Part shown: positions 1 through 8,994 of the stretch, piece after piece
How positions within the stretch are numbered: position 1 is the first letter of the stretch
Layout: each line of letters opens with the position of its first letter
NCBI GenBank assembly: GCA_947625845.1
Contig: CANQQB010000011.1
Location: 1-43,238, forward strand
Direction of reading: 5' to 3'
Source: an uncultured Oscillospiraceae bacterium
GTDB lineage: Bacteria; Bacillota; Clostridia; Oscillospirales; Oscillospiraceae
Length of the DNA stretch: 43,238 nucleotides
Program-made: the position numbers and the translations under genes
The notes under the pieces: model-generated
What the model was told of the DNA's origin: nothing
Database searches by the model: none
What the model saw: the letters and a program-made list of their open reading frames with translations, nothing else

Positions 1-529
1 GGTCATTGGCCTCGTCAGGCCTCTCAGAAATGCTCACAGCGTCCAGAATACGCCCCTGCCGGACATCCGTTCCGTTCATTCGCCTCTTCTTCCCTTTCCG
101 CCGCAGGTGGTAGGCGAATCGCTCTTGCTTGCGCAGGTACTTCTTCTTTGGGTCATACACTCCGGCCCAAATCGCCCGGTAGATCGTGATGAAGCTCAAG
201 TGGAGAGGGTTATTCTCCAAGGCTAATCGGTGCTGTATCTGCTCCGGAGACCAGTGTTCATCTTCTATGAGGTGCCGTATCACTTCTCGTGGGCCAGGGG
301 CGGCCAATATCCGCTTCCTGCCACAATTCTGTTTCTGCCTCACATACCGCCTCTGCGCCACGCTTGGGCTATATGGACGGTGGCTGCCTTTGTTGCGGGA
401 CAGTTCTCGGCTGAGTGTAGATGCTGAACGGCCCATCTCCCGGGCAATCTCCCGCAGGCTCTTTCCCTGTCCTCGCATTAGGTATAGCTTTTCCCGCTCT
501 TCTATGGTAAGATGTTTGTAGTGGCTCAT
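1..529 (-). CDS. IS30-family transposase, N-terminal part (cut by window edge)
   Basis: Read leftwards from an ATG at 529, about 176 residues are open up to the window edge. The start MSHYKHLTIEEREKLYLM, then an HTH region (GKSLREIAREMGRSASTLSR) and the stretch HWSPEQIQHRL are typical of the N-terminal DNA-binding part of IS30 transposases, which cut and join DNA as DDE enzymes. The catalytic DDE core would lie outside the window, so intactness cannot be judged. Family assignment is confident; activity is unknown. Confidence 0.88.
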   Translation of the reverse strand, partial: MSHYKHLTIEEREKLYLMRGQGKSLREIAREMGRSASTLSRELSRNKGSHRPYSPSVAQRRYVRQKQNCGRKRILAAPGPREVIRHLIEDEHWSPEQIQHRLALENNPLHLSFITIYRAIWAGVYDPKKKYLRKQERFAYHLRRKGKKRRMNGTDVRQGRILDAVSISERPDEAND

Positions 530-640
530 GGGGCTGGCTCCTATCTGGTTTGTCTGCAAACACCATTTTAGAAGCTTTCTTCCCTTGAGTCACTCCTTTT
601 CTTTACACTGTTGCACTTATTTTGTAAATCTTCAAATCGA
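530..640. mobile_element. probable outer end of the IS30-type element
   Basis: The 5' flank of the transposase gene has no coding potential. It contains a stretch at about 605-635 (ACTGTTGCACTTATTTTG) resembling the terminal repeats of IS30-like elements. The exact boundary needs the other end, which is outside the window. Confidence 0.4.
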
Positions 641-671
641 TTTTTCCGGCGGCGTGTACGTCGGAAAAATC
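639..671. repeat. inverted repeat, 10-bp arms
   Basis: GATTTTTCCG at 639-648 is repeated in inverse as CGGAAAAATC at 662-671 with a 13-nt loop. It lies between the IS30 fragment and the SRP RNA. It could be a terminator-like structure or a remnant of the IS end; there is no separate T-tract, so it is not called as a terminator. Confidence 0.5.
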
Positions 672-730
672 TCTTCTCGGCTCACGGAGTGTGCGCGCTC
701 GCGCGTGCGCTGCAGCGGACCGCATCCCCC

Positions 731-757
731 TCGTTTGCATGCGATGCATGCAAACGA
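731..757. repeat. perfect 12-bp inverted repeat just downstream of the SRP RNA
   Basis: TCGTTTGCATGC (731-742) and GCATGCAAACGA (746-757) form a perfect stem with a 3-nt loop, starting about 7 nt beyond the inferred 3' end of the SRP RNA. It may act in 3'-end formation, but it lacks a U-tract on the minus strand. Confidence 0.55.
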
Positions 758-763
758 AAATTA

Positions 764-1036
764 TGAAGCTGTACACCTGCCTTTGTACACCAGACCCATC
801 CGTTACCGCAGCAGTTGGCTCAGACCCAGCGACCTCGCGGCACACGAACGTTTCCGCTTAATGCTGCTCGGTTCCCCGCCTGACATGGTTCACGGGCATC
901 CGTTGCGCAAGACCAGGCCTTCAACGCTACTTGCCGCGGGCAGTCGATACGTCAAATGTCCGGGGGCAGGAGTTCGTCCCCGCTATAGCGGATTGCGGGT
1001 ACAGGGCACCGCTGGCTCCCCGACTAGTACAGCTCC
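764..1036 (-). ncRNA. ffs: signal recognition particle RNA, large (Bacillus/Clostridium) type
   Basis: Scaffold of the signal recognition particle, which with Ffh targets nascent membrane and secreted proteins. Read on the minus strand, the apical domain shows the Ffh-binding internal loop and GGAA tetraloop (GTCAGGCGGGGAACCGAGCAG). The 5' Alu-like part contains AGCGGTGCCCTGTACCCGCA followed by ATCCGCTATAGCGGG. The ends pair perfectly (GAGCTGTAC near the 5' end, GTACAGCTTC at the 3' end), giving about 273 nt, the size expected for the large type. Ends are inferred from the terminal helix and the promoter. Confidence 0.9.
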
Positions 1037-1043
1037 AATGGTT

Positions 1044-1072
1044 ATTATACGCCACAGGCGGCTTTTTAGCAA
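1044..1072 (-). promoter_or_regulatory. promoter of the SRP RNA gene
   Basis: On the minus strand: -35 TTGCTA (1067-1072), 17-nt spacer, perfect -10 TATAAT (1044-1049), about 7 nt before the inferred RNA 5' end. Sigma-A type. Confidence 0.8.
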
Positions 1073-1090
1073 GTGGGACTTTGTGCCGGC

Positions 1091-1125
1091 GCAAAAAAGA
1101 CCGCCCCCGTCGGAAGACGGAGGCG
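1091..1125 (-). terminator. terminator of the opp operon
   Basis: On the minus strand, a GC-rich stem (CCGCCTCCGTC / GACGGGGGCGG, 1101-1125) is followed by a U-run at 1093-1098. It begins 25 bp after the oppA stop codon. Confidence 0.85.
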
Positions 1126-1149
1126 GCGCGGGGTCATTTCAGGCGGATA

Positions 1150-2910
1150 TTACTCGTCGATGGTGCAATACATGAAGTACTTGTAGCCCAGGGGGTTGGT
1201 GTAGAAGCCCTGGATGCTGGAGTCGATCATGTAGATGTCGGTGTAGAAGTACAGCGGCACGATGCAGCCGGTGGCCATGAGCATATCCTCGGCGATGTGC
1301 ATGAGCTGATAGCGGACGGCGTTGTCGGTGCAGCTCTTGATGGTGGAGATCAGCACGTCGTAGGTCTCGGCCCAGGTGCCGTCCTCGACCTTGATGTCAT
1401 AGCCCAGCTCGGTCAGGTCCAGATCGTACATGGCCAGGTCGGCATGCTCGCCCTTGCCGTACTGCACGTCGTTGTTGCCGGAGGCGGTGACCCACATATC
1501 CAGGAAGCAGATGGGGTCGTTGTAGTCGGCCAGCCAGCCGTTGCGGGCGATGGAGTAATCGCCGTCCTTACGGGTGTTCAGGAAGGTGTTCCACTCCTGG
1601 TTCTCCAGCTGCATGTTGATGCCCACGGCGCTCAGCGCGGCGGCCAGGTACTCGCCGATGGCCTTGTGGCCCTCGTCGGTGTTGTACAGGTAGGTCAGGG
1701 TGGGGAAGTTGGTGAACTGGCCGGTGGACTCGTCGTACTCATAGTACTTCTTCAGCGTCTCGATGGCCTGCTCGTAGTTGCTCTCCAGCGCGTCCTCGGA
1801 CACGTCGAAGTAGCCCACGAAGCCGTCGTTGTGGCCGGCGTTTTCATAGAACTGAGAGCCGTCGGCGTCGGTCATGCCCATGGCCACGAAGGAGGAAGCG
1901 GGCACCTGACCGGCCTGGCCGATCTCCTCGCAGATGTAGTTGCGGTCGAACAGCAGACCGATGGCGTTGCGGATCTCGGCCTCGGCGGCCTCCGCCTCGG
2001 CGCCGGTGAGCTCGCTGCCCTCGGGCAGGATGGGCTCGTTGATGTTCCAGCAGACATAGTAGGTGCCGATCTGGCCCACGACCTGGTACTCGTCGGGGTA
2101 CTCGGCGGACACGCGGCTGATCTCATTGGTGGGAACAGCGTCGATCATCTGCCAGGCGCCGCTCTCGAAGTTGGCCAGCATGTTGTTGTTGTCGTCGGAC
2201 AGGTAGCACTCCAGCTTGTCCAGGGTCACGGAATCAGCGTCGTGATAGTTGGGGTTCTTCTCCAGGGTGATGACGCTGTTGTGCTCCCAGCCGGTCATGG
2301 TGTAGGGGCCGTTGCCGATGTAGGTGGAAGGGTCGGTGGCCCAGGCCTCGTCGGCCACCACGTCCTCACGTACGGGGAAGTAGGTGGGGAAGGCCATCAG
2401 CTCGTTCCAGTAAGCCACGGCGTTGTTCAGGGTGACCTCCAGGGTCACGTCGTCGGTCGCGGTGACCTGCAGGTCGTTGGGATAGCCAGCCACGACCTCG
2501 AACATGTAGCCATAGTCGGCGGCCAGCTCTTCGGAGGCGGCGCGCTTCCAGGCGAACTCAAAGTCGCCGGCGGTGAGAGGCTCGCCGTCGGACCACTTCA
2601 GGCCGTCCTTCAGGGTGTAGGTGTAGGTGACGGTGCCGTCATCGTTCACCACGCCCTCGGGCAGCTCGGTGGCGCAGTCGGGGGCAATGACCAGAACGCC
2701 GTTCTCGTCCTGGGCCCACTTGGCCAGGCCGGCGAACAGGTGGGAGACCATGGTCGCGCCGTCAACGGCGGAGTTCAGGGCCGGGTCCAGGGTGTCGGGC
2801 TCGGAGGCCAGGCAAACCGCCAGGGTGGTGGGCTCGTCGTCGGCCAGGGCCACAGCGCCAAGGCTGAGGACCATCGCGACGGCCAGCAGCAGGGATACGA
2901 ATTTCTTCAT
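1150..2910 (-). CDS. oppA: peptide ABC transporter substrate-binding protein (SBP family 5)
   Basis: 586 residues. Extracytoplasmic receptor that captures oligopeptides and delivers them to OppBC. The N-terminus is a clear signal peptide (MKKFVSLLLAVAMVLSLGAVALA, then DDE). The mature start has the family's SEPDTLDP motif, followed by the large SBP_bac_5 fold (AWKRAASEE, YIGNGPYTMTGWEHN, KNPNYHDAD). There is no lipobox cysteine at the signal-peptide cleavage site: it ends ALA-DD, a signal peptidase I site, whereas OppA of Gram-positives is usually a lipoprotein. Last gene of the operon, 69 bp after oppF, with its own RBS (AAAGGA, 6 nt before ATG) and a small stem (CTGCGC/GCGCAG) in the gap that might affect relative expression. 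Substrate specificity cannot be read from sequence. Confidence 0.93.
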   Translation of the reverse strand: MKKFVSLLLAVAMVLSLGAVALADDEPTTLAVCLASEPDTLDPALNSAVDGATMVSHLFAGLAKWAQDENGVLVIAPDCATELPEGVVNDDGTVTYTYTLKDGLKWSDGEPLTAGDFEFAWKRAASEELAADYGYMFEVVAGYPNDLQVTATDDVTLEVTLNNAVAYWNELMAFPTYFPVREDVVADEAWATDPSTYIGNGPYTMTGWEHNSVITLEKNPNYHDADSVTLDKLECYLSDDNNNMLANFESGAWQMIDAVPTNEISRVSAEYPDEYQVVGQIGTYYVCWNINEPILPEGSELTGAEAEAAEAEIRNAIGLLFDRNYICEEIGQAGQVPASSFVAMGMTDADGSQFYENAGHNDGFVGYFDVSEDALESNYEQAIETLKKYYEYDESTGQFTNFPTLTYLYNTDEGHKAIGEYLAAALSAVGINMQLENQEWNTFLNTRKDGDYSIARNGWLADYNDPICFLDMWVTASGNNDVQYGKGEHADLAMYDLDLTELGYDIKVEDGTWAETYDVLISTIKSCTDNAVRYQLMHIAEDMLMATGCIVPLYFYTDIYMIDSSIQGFYTNPLGYKYFMYCTIDE

Positions 2911-2979
2911 GTCGCGTTTCCTTTCTCAAAGAAAATGTTTTTTCAAACTGCGCTTGGCGCAGAAAGAATACGGGTTATT

Positions 2980-3968
2980 TCAATTGACCTCCGCCGTCCG
3001 GTGGCATGCCACGAAGTGGCCCTTGGACACCTCCTGGAAAGGGGGCATGCTCTCGGCGCACCTGTCGCACGCATAGGCGCAGCGGGTGCGGAAGGGACAG
3101 CCGGAGGGGGCGTTCAGGGGGCTGGGGATGTCGCCGCTCAGCACGATGCGCTTGTTGGCCCTGGCCTCCTTGGGGTCCGGCACGGGCACGGCGGACAGCA
3201 GGCTCTTGGAATAGGGGTGCAGCGGGTGGTCGTATATCTCCGCCGCGTCGGCCAGCTCCACCATCTTGCCCAGATACATCACCGCGATACGGTCGGAGAT
3301 GTGCCGCACCACCAATAAATCGTGGGCGATGAAAAGATAGGTCAGTCCCAGCTTTTCCTGGAGCTCGTCGAACATGTTGATGACCTGTGCCTGGATGGAC
3401 ACGTCCAGAGCGGACACGGGCTCGTCGCAGACGATGAAGTCCGGGTTCACGGCCAATGCCCGTGCGATGCCGATGCGCTGGCGCTGGCCGCCGGAGAACT
3501 CATGGGCATACCGGGAGGCGTGCTCGCTGTTCAGGCCCACGTGGCCCATCAGCTCCAGGATACGCTCCTCCCGCTCCTTCTTGTTGGAATAGAGCTTGTG
3601 GATGTCCAGCGGCTCGCCGATGATGTCGGAGACGGTCATGCGGGGGTTCAGGGAGGAATAGGGGTCCTGAAAGACCATGGTGGCCTTTTTCCTAAACTGT
3701 TTGATGTCCTCCTTGCTCGCCAGCTTCCTGCCGTTGTACCAGACCTCGCCGCCGGTGGGCTCGTACAGGTGCAGGATGGACCGGCCGGCGGTGGTCTTGC
3801 CGCAGCCGGACTCCCCCACCAGACCCAGGGTCTCCCCCTTCCGGATGGAGAAGGAGATGCCGTCCACGGCCTTCAGGGGCCTGGTCCGGAAAAGGCCCAC
3901 GTTGATGTCGAAATACTGCTTTAAGTCCCTGACGTCGATCAGGGGCTGCTGGGCCGCGTTCATTTCCG

Positions 3969-3972
<4 letters not shown>
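2980..3972 (-). CDS. oppF: oligopeptide/dipeptide ABC transporter ATP-binding protein
   Basis: 330 residues, one of two ATPases powering the transporter. Walker [11 protein letters not shown]-loop [14 protein letters not shown] signature [14 protein letters not shown], Walker [13 protein letters not shown] and the switch His (FIAHD) are intact. The C-terminal oligo_HPY region contains the cysteine cluster [14 protein letters not shown] typical of OppD/F/DppD/F and thought to bind an iron-sulfur cluster in some members. Its start overlaps the oppD stop by 4 bp (ATGA), so translation is coupled. Confidence 0.94.
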
Positions 3973-4994
<1,022 letters not shown>

Positions 4995-5010
4995 ATCACA
5001 TTCTCCTTTC

Positions 5011-6072
5011 TCAGGCGTTCAGCTTCGGGTCGAAGGCGTCCCGCAGACCGTCGCCGAACAGGTTCAGGCTCAGCACGATCAGCGATATGACGATGGCGGG
5101 TATCACCAGCCGGTGGGGATAGGACGTGATGCCGTTGAGCGCGTCGGAGGCCAGGGAGCCCAGGGAGGGCATGGGAGCGTTGACGCCCAGACCCAGGAAG
5201 GACAGATAGCTCTCCGTGAAGATGGCGTTTGGAATTTGCAGCGCGGTGGAGATGATGACCACGCTGATGCAGTTGGGTATCAGATGCTTGCGGATGATCC
5301 AGGACCCGCCGGCTCCGGCGGCCTTGGCCGCCAGCACGTATTCCTGTTCCCGCAGGGACAGTATCTGGCCCCGGATCAGCCGGCTCATGCTCACCCAATA
5401 GAGCACCGCGAACACGATGAACAGGCTTATGATGTTGGAGCCGATCTTGGCCAGCACCGTGCCCTCGATAAGCGGCGTCAGCACCGTGCCCAGCACGGAG
5501 GACAGCAGGATCACCATGAGCATGTCGGGCAGAGAGTAGATGATGTCCACGATACGCATGATGACCAGGTCCACCTTGCCGCCGCAGTACCCGGAGATGG
5601 CCCCCACGGTCATGCCGATGATGAGCACGATGATGCTGGCGAAAAAGCCCACCGCCAGGGAGATACGCGTGCCGTACACGATACGGATGAAATAGTCCCG
5701 TCCGGCGGAGTCGGTGCCGAACAGGTGGGGGAAGACCTTCTCCCCGTTCTCGATACGCTTTTGCTCGGACCGGCCGTATTCCATGGGCTTCAAATTGGCG
5801 AAGGACGCGTCCACGGGCTTGCCGGGCTGGATGCCCAGCTGGGCGTCGTAGGCGTAGGGCCAGAATATGGGCAGGATGATGGCCGTCAGCGTGATCAGCA
5901 CGATCAGGATGAAGCTGACCGTGGCCACCTTGTTTTTCAAAAGCCGCTTCACGCCGTCCCGGAAAAAGGTGGAGGACGGCCGCATCTGGACCATATAGGC
6001 CTTTTCCTCGTCCGTGGCCGGGAGAAAAGCGTCCACGTCCACGTGCATGGTGAATTTCTTCTTGTCCGCCAT
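5011..6072 (-). CDS. oppC: peptide ABC transporter permease (OppC/DppC type)
   Basis: 353 residues, one half of the transmembrane channel. A cytoplasmic N-tail (about 60 residues) leads into the first membrane helix (ATVSFILIVLITLTAIILPI). The binding-protein-dependent permease domain includes the periplasmic GTDSAGRDYFIRIVYGTRIS motif and the cytoplasmic coupling loop EYVLAAKAAGAG. An in-frame ATG exists 21 nt upstream and overlaps the oppB stop, but AAAGGAGG lies inside that stretch, correctly spaced before the ATG at 6072, which therefore is the chosen start. Confidence 0.93.
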   Translation of the reverse strand: MADKKKFTMHVDVDAFLPATDEEKAYMVQMRPSSTFFRDGVKRLLKNKVATVSFILIVLITLTAIILPIFWPYAYDAQLGIQPGKPVDASFANLKPMEYGRSEQKRIENGEKVFPHLFGTDSAGRDYFIRIVYGTRISLAVGFFASIIVLIIGMTVGAISGYCGGKVDLVIMRIVDIIYSLPDMLMVILLSSVLGTVLTPLIEGTVLAKIGSNIISLFIVFAVLYWVSMSRLIRGQILSLREQEYVLAAKAAGAGGSWIIRKHLIPNCISVVIISTALQIPNAIFTESYLSFLGLGVNAPMPSLGSLASDALNGITSYPHRLVIPAIVISLIVLSLNLFGDGLRDAFDPKLNA

Positions 6073-6089
6073 TGCAGCGCCGCCTCCTT

Positions 6090-7019
6090 TCATTCCAGGG
6101 TGATCCGGGGATCGACCACCTTATAGAGGATGTCGCTGACCAGGTTCAGGATGACGATCAGCGAGGCCAGGATGATGGTGGTGCCCATGATGAGCGGGTA
6201 GTCCCGGTTGGTGATGGAGTTGATGAAGGCCCGGCCGATGCCGCTGACGGCGAAGATCTGCTCCACCACCAGCGAGCCCGTGACGATGTAGGCCAGCATG
6301 GGGCCGAAGTAGGTGATGACCGGGATGAGGGAGTTTTTCAGCGCGTGGCCGAAGATGATCCTAGGCCCGGACACGCCCTTGGCCCGGGCCGTGCGTATGT
6401 AGTCCTGACCCAGCACGTCCAGCATGCTGGAGCGGGTCAGCCTTGTGATATAGGCCATGGGGTACAGGGCCAGCGTCACGATGGGCAGCACAAGGCCCGC
6501 CGGGGTGGAGCCATTGGCCGGCAGCACCCGCAGCCGTATGGCGAACACCACCAGCAGCAGCGAGCCCATGATGAACGAGGGCATGGACACGAAAGCCGTG
6601 GTGATGACCATGATCACTTTGTCCACCAGCTTATTGCGCCGCAGCGCCGCCACCGCGCCCAGCACCAGCCCGGCGGCCAAAGCGCTGAAGGCGGCGATGA
6701 CGCCCAGCTTGGCGGAGGTCTTCATGCCGTCGCCGATCACATCGATCACGTCCCGGCCCCGCTGCTTCAGGCTGGGGCCGAAGTCGAACTTGGTCACGAT
6801 GTCCTTCAGATAGGTGAAGTACTGCTCCATCAGCGGCTTGTCCAGGCCGTACTTGGCCTCCAGAGCCGCCTGTGCCGCCGGGGTGATGGCCTTCTCGCTC
6901 ATGAACGGCCCGCCGGGCACCGCCCGCATGACGAAAAACGTCACCGTGATGACCACCCATACCGTCAGGATGGCCAGCAGGACACGTTTCAATATGTACA
7001 TCAGCGTCTTTGTATTCAC
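6090..7019 (-). CDS. oppB: peptide ABC transporter permease (OppB/DppB type)
   Basis: 309 residues with the start chosen here, the normal length for OppB. First helix YILKRVLLAILTVWVVITVT, then the large extracytoplasmic segment and the permease core with the coupling-loop motif DYIRTARAKGVSG. Start choice: GTG at 7019 is preceded by GGGAGG at the right distance; ATG codons further upstream give a short, unconserved, cysteine-containing extension and lack such a site. First gene of the operon oppBCDFA, transcribed leftwards and divergently from metK. Confidence 0.9.
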   Translation of the reverse strand: MNTKTLMYILKRVLLAILTVWVVITVTFFVMRAVPGGPFMSEKAITPAAQAALEAKYGLDKPLMEQYFTYLKDIVTKFDFGPSLKQRGRDVIDVIGDGMKTSAKLGVIAAFSALAAGLVLGAVAALRRNKLVDKVIMVITTAFVSMPSFIMGSLLLVVFAIRLRVLPANGSTPAGLVLPIVTLALYPMAYITRLTRSSMLDVLGQDYIRTARAKGVSGPRIIFGHALKNSLIPVITYFGPMLAYIVTGSLVVEQIFAVSGIGRAFINSITNRDYPLIMGTTIILASLIVILNLVSDILYKVVDPRITLE

Positions 7020-7051
7020 GCACACCGCCTCCCTGCCAAGGCTCATCATGT

Positions 7052-7072
7052 GTTGTTTGCTCCGCAAACAAC
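7052..7072. repeat. stem-loop in the opp leader (9-bp arms)
   Basis: GTTGTTTGC / TCC / GCAAACAAC forms a perfect hairpin directly upstream of the oppB start region, within the predicted 5' untranslated leader. Confidence 0.6.
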
Positions 7073-7094
7073 GCATAAGGGCCGGCCCTTATGC
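7073..7094. repeat. perfect 22-bp palindrome in the opp leader
   Basis: GCATAAGGGCC followed immediately by its reverse complement, with no spacer. It abuts the hairpin at 7052-7072. Such a palindrome can serve as a protein-binding operator or an RNA stem; no known operator is recognised. Confidence 0.6.
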
Positions 7095-7130
7095 CGCCGC
7101 GCCGTACCGACACGGCGGCTGGTTTTTTAT
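7093..7130 (+). terminator. terminator-like hairpin on the plus strand, upstream of opp
   Basis: GCCGCCG (7093-7099) pairs with CGGCGGC (7113-7119), followed by TGGTTTTTTATTTT on the plus strand. No plus-strand gene precedes it; it may block transcription entering the metK region, or its stem may act in the opp leader RNA on the minus strand. Confidence 0.55.
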
Positions 7131-7144
7131 TTTACTGATTTATC

Positions 7145-7173
7145 ATAATAAAGTAGGTTCGACAAAATTGCAA
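7145..7173 (-). promoter_or_regulatory. promoter of the opp operon
   Basis: Minus strand: -35 TTGCAA (7168-7173), 17-nt spacer, -10 TATTAT (7145-7150). Gives a leader of about 120 nt before oppB that contains three consecutive inverted repeats. Confidence 0.6.
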
Positions 7174-7301
7174 CAACCAATGGCCGGAAAGGCCGAATTT
7201 CTCCGTTTTCACGGTCACGGGACCGCGACCCGGCGCGGGAATTGTGAAAAATGTCTCACCTGCTTTCCATTGTCCAACAGCCGGATTTTGCCGGGACGGG
7301 C

Positions 7302-7329
7302 TTGACTTTGCCCGAAAAGATGCTACAAT
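7302..7329 (+). promoter_or_regulatory. promoter of the metK-ahcY operon
   Basis: -35 TTGACT (7302-7307), 16-nt spacer, -10 TACAAT (7324-7329), ending about 20 nt before the SAM riboswitch aptamer. Confidence 0.75.
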
Positions 7330-7349
7330 ATGGCTGACAATCTTATAAC

Positions 7350-7490
7350 CTTATCAAGAGTGGCGGAGGGACCGGCCCTGTGAAGCCCGGCAACCTGCGA
7401 TCGTGCGCAAGGTGCCAAATCCGGCGGTGAAGAATCGAGAGATAAGGAACATCCGCTGTTCTGTGTCCGCCGGGAAACGGCGGATTTTTT
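7350..7490 (+). promoter_or_regulatory. SAM-I (S-box) riboswitch with terminator
   Basis: The aptamer runs from CTTATCAAGAG (P1 5' strand, 7350) through GGCGGAGGGACCGGCCCTG, TGAAGCCCGGCAACCTGC and AAGGTGCCAAATCC to GAGAGATAAGG (P1 3' strand, to about 7447). These are the hallmark S-box core segments. An intrinsic terminator follows: TCCGCCG (7466-7472), GAAAC-type loop, CGGCGGA (7478-7484), TTTTTT. The known mechanism for the family is that bound SAM favours the terminator, lowering expression; here that would shut off SAM synthesis (metK) when SAM is abundant. Confidence 0.96.
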
Positions 7491-7526
7491 GCTGCCCGGC
7501 CGCCATCCATTACGAAAGGAGAACAT

Positions 7527-8981
7527 ATGGGACACTATCTATTCACCTCCGAATCCGTCACGGAGGGCCATCCCGACAAGGTCTGCGACCAGATCGCGGA
7601 CGCCATTCTGGACGCTATCCTGTCCAAGGACTCCCAGGGCCACGTGGCCTGCGAGTGCGTGGCCACCACGGGCATGCTGTTCGTCATGGGCGAGATATCC
7701 ACCAGCTGCTATGTGGACATCCCCCAGGTGGCCCGGAACGTGCTGCGGGACATCGGCTACGACCGGGCCAAGTACGGCATGGACTGCGACACCTGCGCCG
7801 TGCTCACCTCCATCGACGAGCAGAGCCCGGACATCGCCCTGGGTGTGAACGCCAGCCTGGAGCAGAAGTGCGGCGGCGAGGCCGCGGAGCTGGAAAACGG
7901 CGCCGGGGACCAGGGCATGATGTTCGGCTACGCCTGCGACGAGACGCCGGAGCTGATGCCCCTGCCCATCAGCCTGGCCCATAAGATGGCCCGCCGCCTG
8001 GCCCAGGTCCGCAAGGACGGGACCCTTCCCTATCTGCGGCCCGACGGCAAGACCCAGGTCACCGTGGAGTATGACGAGGAAAACCGGCCCGTGCGCATCG
8101 ACACGGTGGTCGTCTCCGCCCAGCACGCCCCGGACGTGACCAACGAGCAGATCCGGGACGACATCATCCGGGAGGTCATCACCCCCATCCTGCCCGAACG
8201 GCTCAACCACGGGGATGTGAAGTGCTACGTCAACCCCACCGGCCGCTTTGTCGTCGGCGGACCGCAAGGGGATTCCGGTCTCACCGGCCGGAAGATCATC
8301 GTGGACACCTACGGCGGCAGCGCGCCCCACGGCGGCGGCTCCTTCTCCGGCAAGGACCCCACGAAGGTGGACCGCAGCGCCGCCTACGCCGCCCGCTGGG
8401 TGGCGAAAAACGTGGTGGCCGCCGGCCTTGCCACCCGCTGCCAGGTCCAGATCGCCTACGCCATCGGCGTGGCCACGCCCGTCAGCGTGAACATCACCAC
8501 CTTCGGCACCGGCAAGCAGGCCGATGAAGTGCTGCAAAAGGCCGTGATGCAGGTGTTCGACCTGCGGCCGTCGGCCATCATCCGGGACCTGGACCTGCGC
8601 CGGCCCATCTACCGCCAGCTGGCCGCTTACGGCCACATGGGCCGTGAGGACCTGGACGTGCCCTGGGAGAAGACCGACAAGGCCCAGGCCCTGATCGCCG
8701 CCATCCCCGAGCCCAAAGAGGCCCTCATCCCCTCGGACGGCACGGTCAAGCGCCCCTGGTGGAAGTTCTGGCTCCGGTGGAAAAAGCAGCCCAGGCAGCC
8801 GGACAAGCCCGCCGCGCCCGTACCGCCGGTAACGCCCGCACCCGCGCCCGCGCCCGCGTCGGAAGCCCCCGCGGAGCCCGCCGCGCCTGAATCACCCGCG
8901 GAGCCCGCCGCGCCGGAGGCTGAGACTCCCGCACCGGAGACGGAAACGCCCGCCGCGCCCGAGGCGAAGACGGAAGAATAA
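7527..8981 (+). CDS. metK: S-adenosylmethionine synthase with a C-terminal low-complexity extension
   Basis: 484 residues; makes SAM from methionine and ATP. The first ~394 residues are a complete Met[14 protein letters not shown], the ATP-site motif [12 protein letters not shown], and the glycine-rich P-loop-like [18 protein letters not shown]. The normal end is near [11 protein letters not shown]. Beyond it come about 90 extra residues: a tryptophan/basic patch ([13 protein letters not shown]), then repeats rich in Pro, Ala and Glu ([20 protein letters not shown]). The family is usually about 380-400 residues with nothing after the core, so the tail is odd. The tail is in frame with continuous GC-rich codon use, not an obvious frameshift. 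RBS AAAGGAG precedes ATG by 7 nt. Regulated by the upstream SAM riboswitch. Confidence 0.95.
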   Translation: MGHYLFTSESVTEGHPDKVCDQIADAILDAILSKDSQGHVACECVATTGMLFVMGEISTSCYVDIPQVARNVLRDIGYDRAKYGMDCDTCAVLTSIDEQSPDIALGVNASLEQKCGGEAAELENGAGDQGMMFGYACDETPELMPLPISLAHKMARRLAQVRKDGTLPYLRPDGKTQVTVEYDEENRPVRIDTVVVSAQHAPDVTNEQIRDDIIREVITPILPERLNHGDVKCYVNPTGRFVVGGPQGDSGLTGRKIIVDTYGGSAPHGGGSFSGKDPTKVDRSAAYAARWVAKNVVAAGLATRCQVQIAYAIGVATPVSVNITTFGTGKQADEVLQKAVMQVFDLRPSAIIRDLDLRRPIYRQLAAYGHMGREDLDVPWEKTDKAQALIAAIPEPKEALIPSDGTVKRPWWKFWLRWKKQPRQPDKPAAPVPPVTPAPAPAPASEAPAEPAAPESPAEPAAPEAETPAPETETPAAPEAKTEE

Positions 8982-8994
8982 AGGGGACGCGCTT

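Noticed and set aside
2790-2830. LAVC in OppA as a lipobox
   Set aside because: It lies about 10 residues after the signal peptidase I-like site, within the first strand of the mature fold, and valine before the cysteine is not accepted in lipoboxes.
931-3318. A 795-codon open frame on the plus strand opposite oppA and oppF
   Set aside because: It is a GC-bias shadow of the real minus-strand genes; its product is a monotonous Val/Gly/His/Asp-rich sequence with no domain, and the opposite strand has clear families.
8760-8981. MetK tail as a frameshift artefact
   Set aside because: No alternative frame continues a MetK end; the core already has its normal C-terminus before the tail, and the tail runs to a stop followed by a well-spaced ahcY start.
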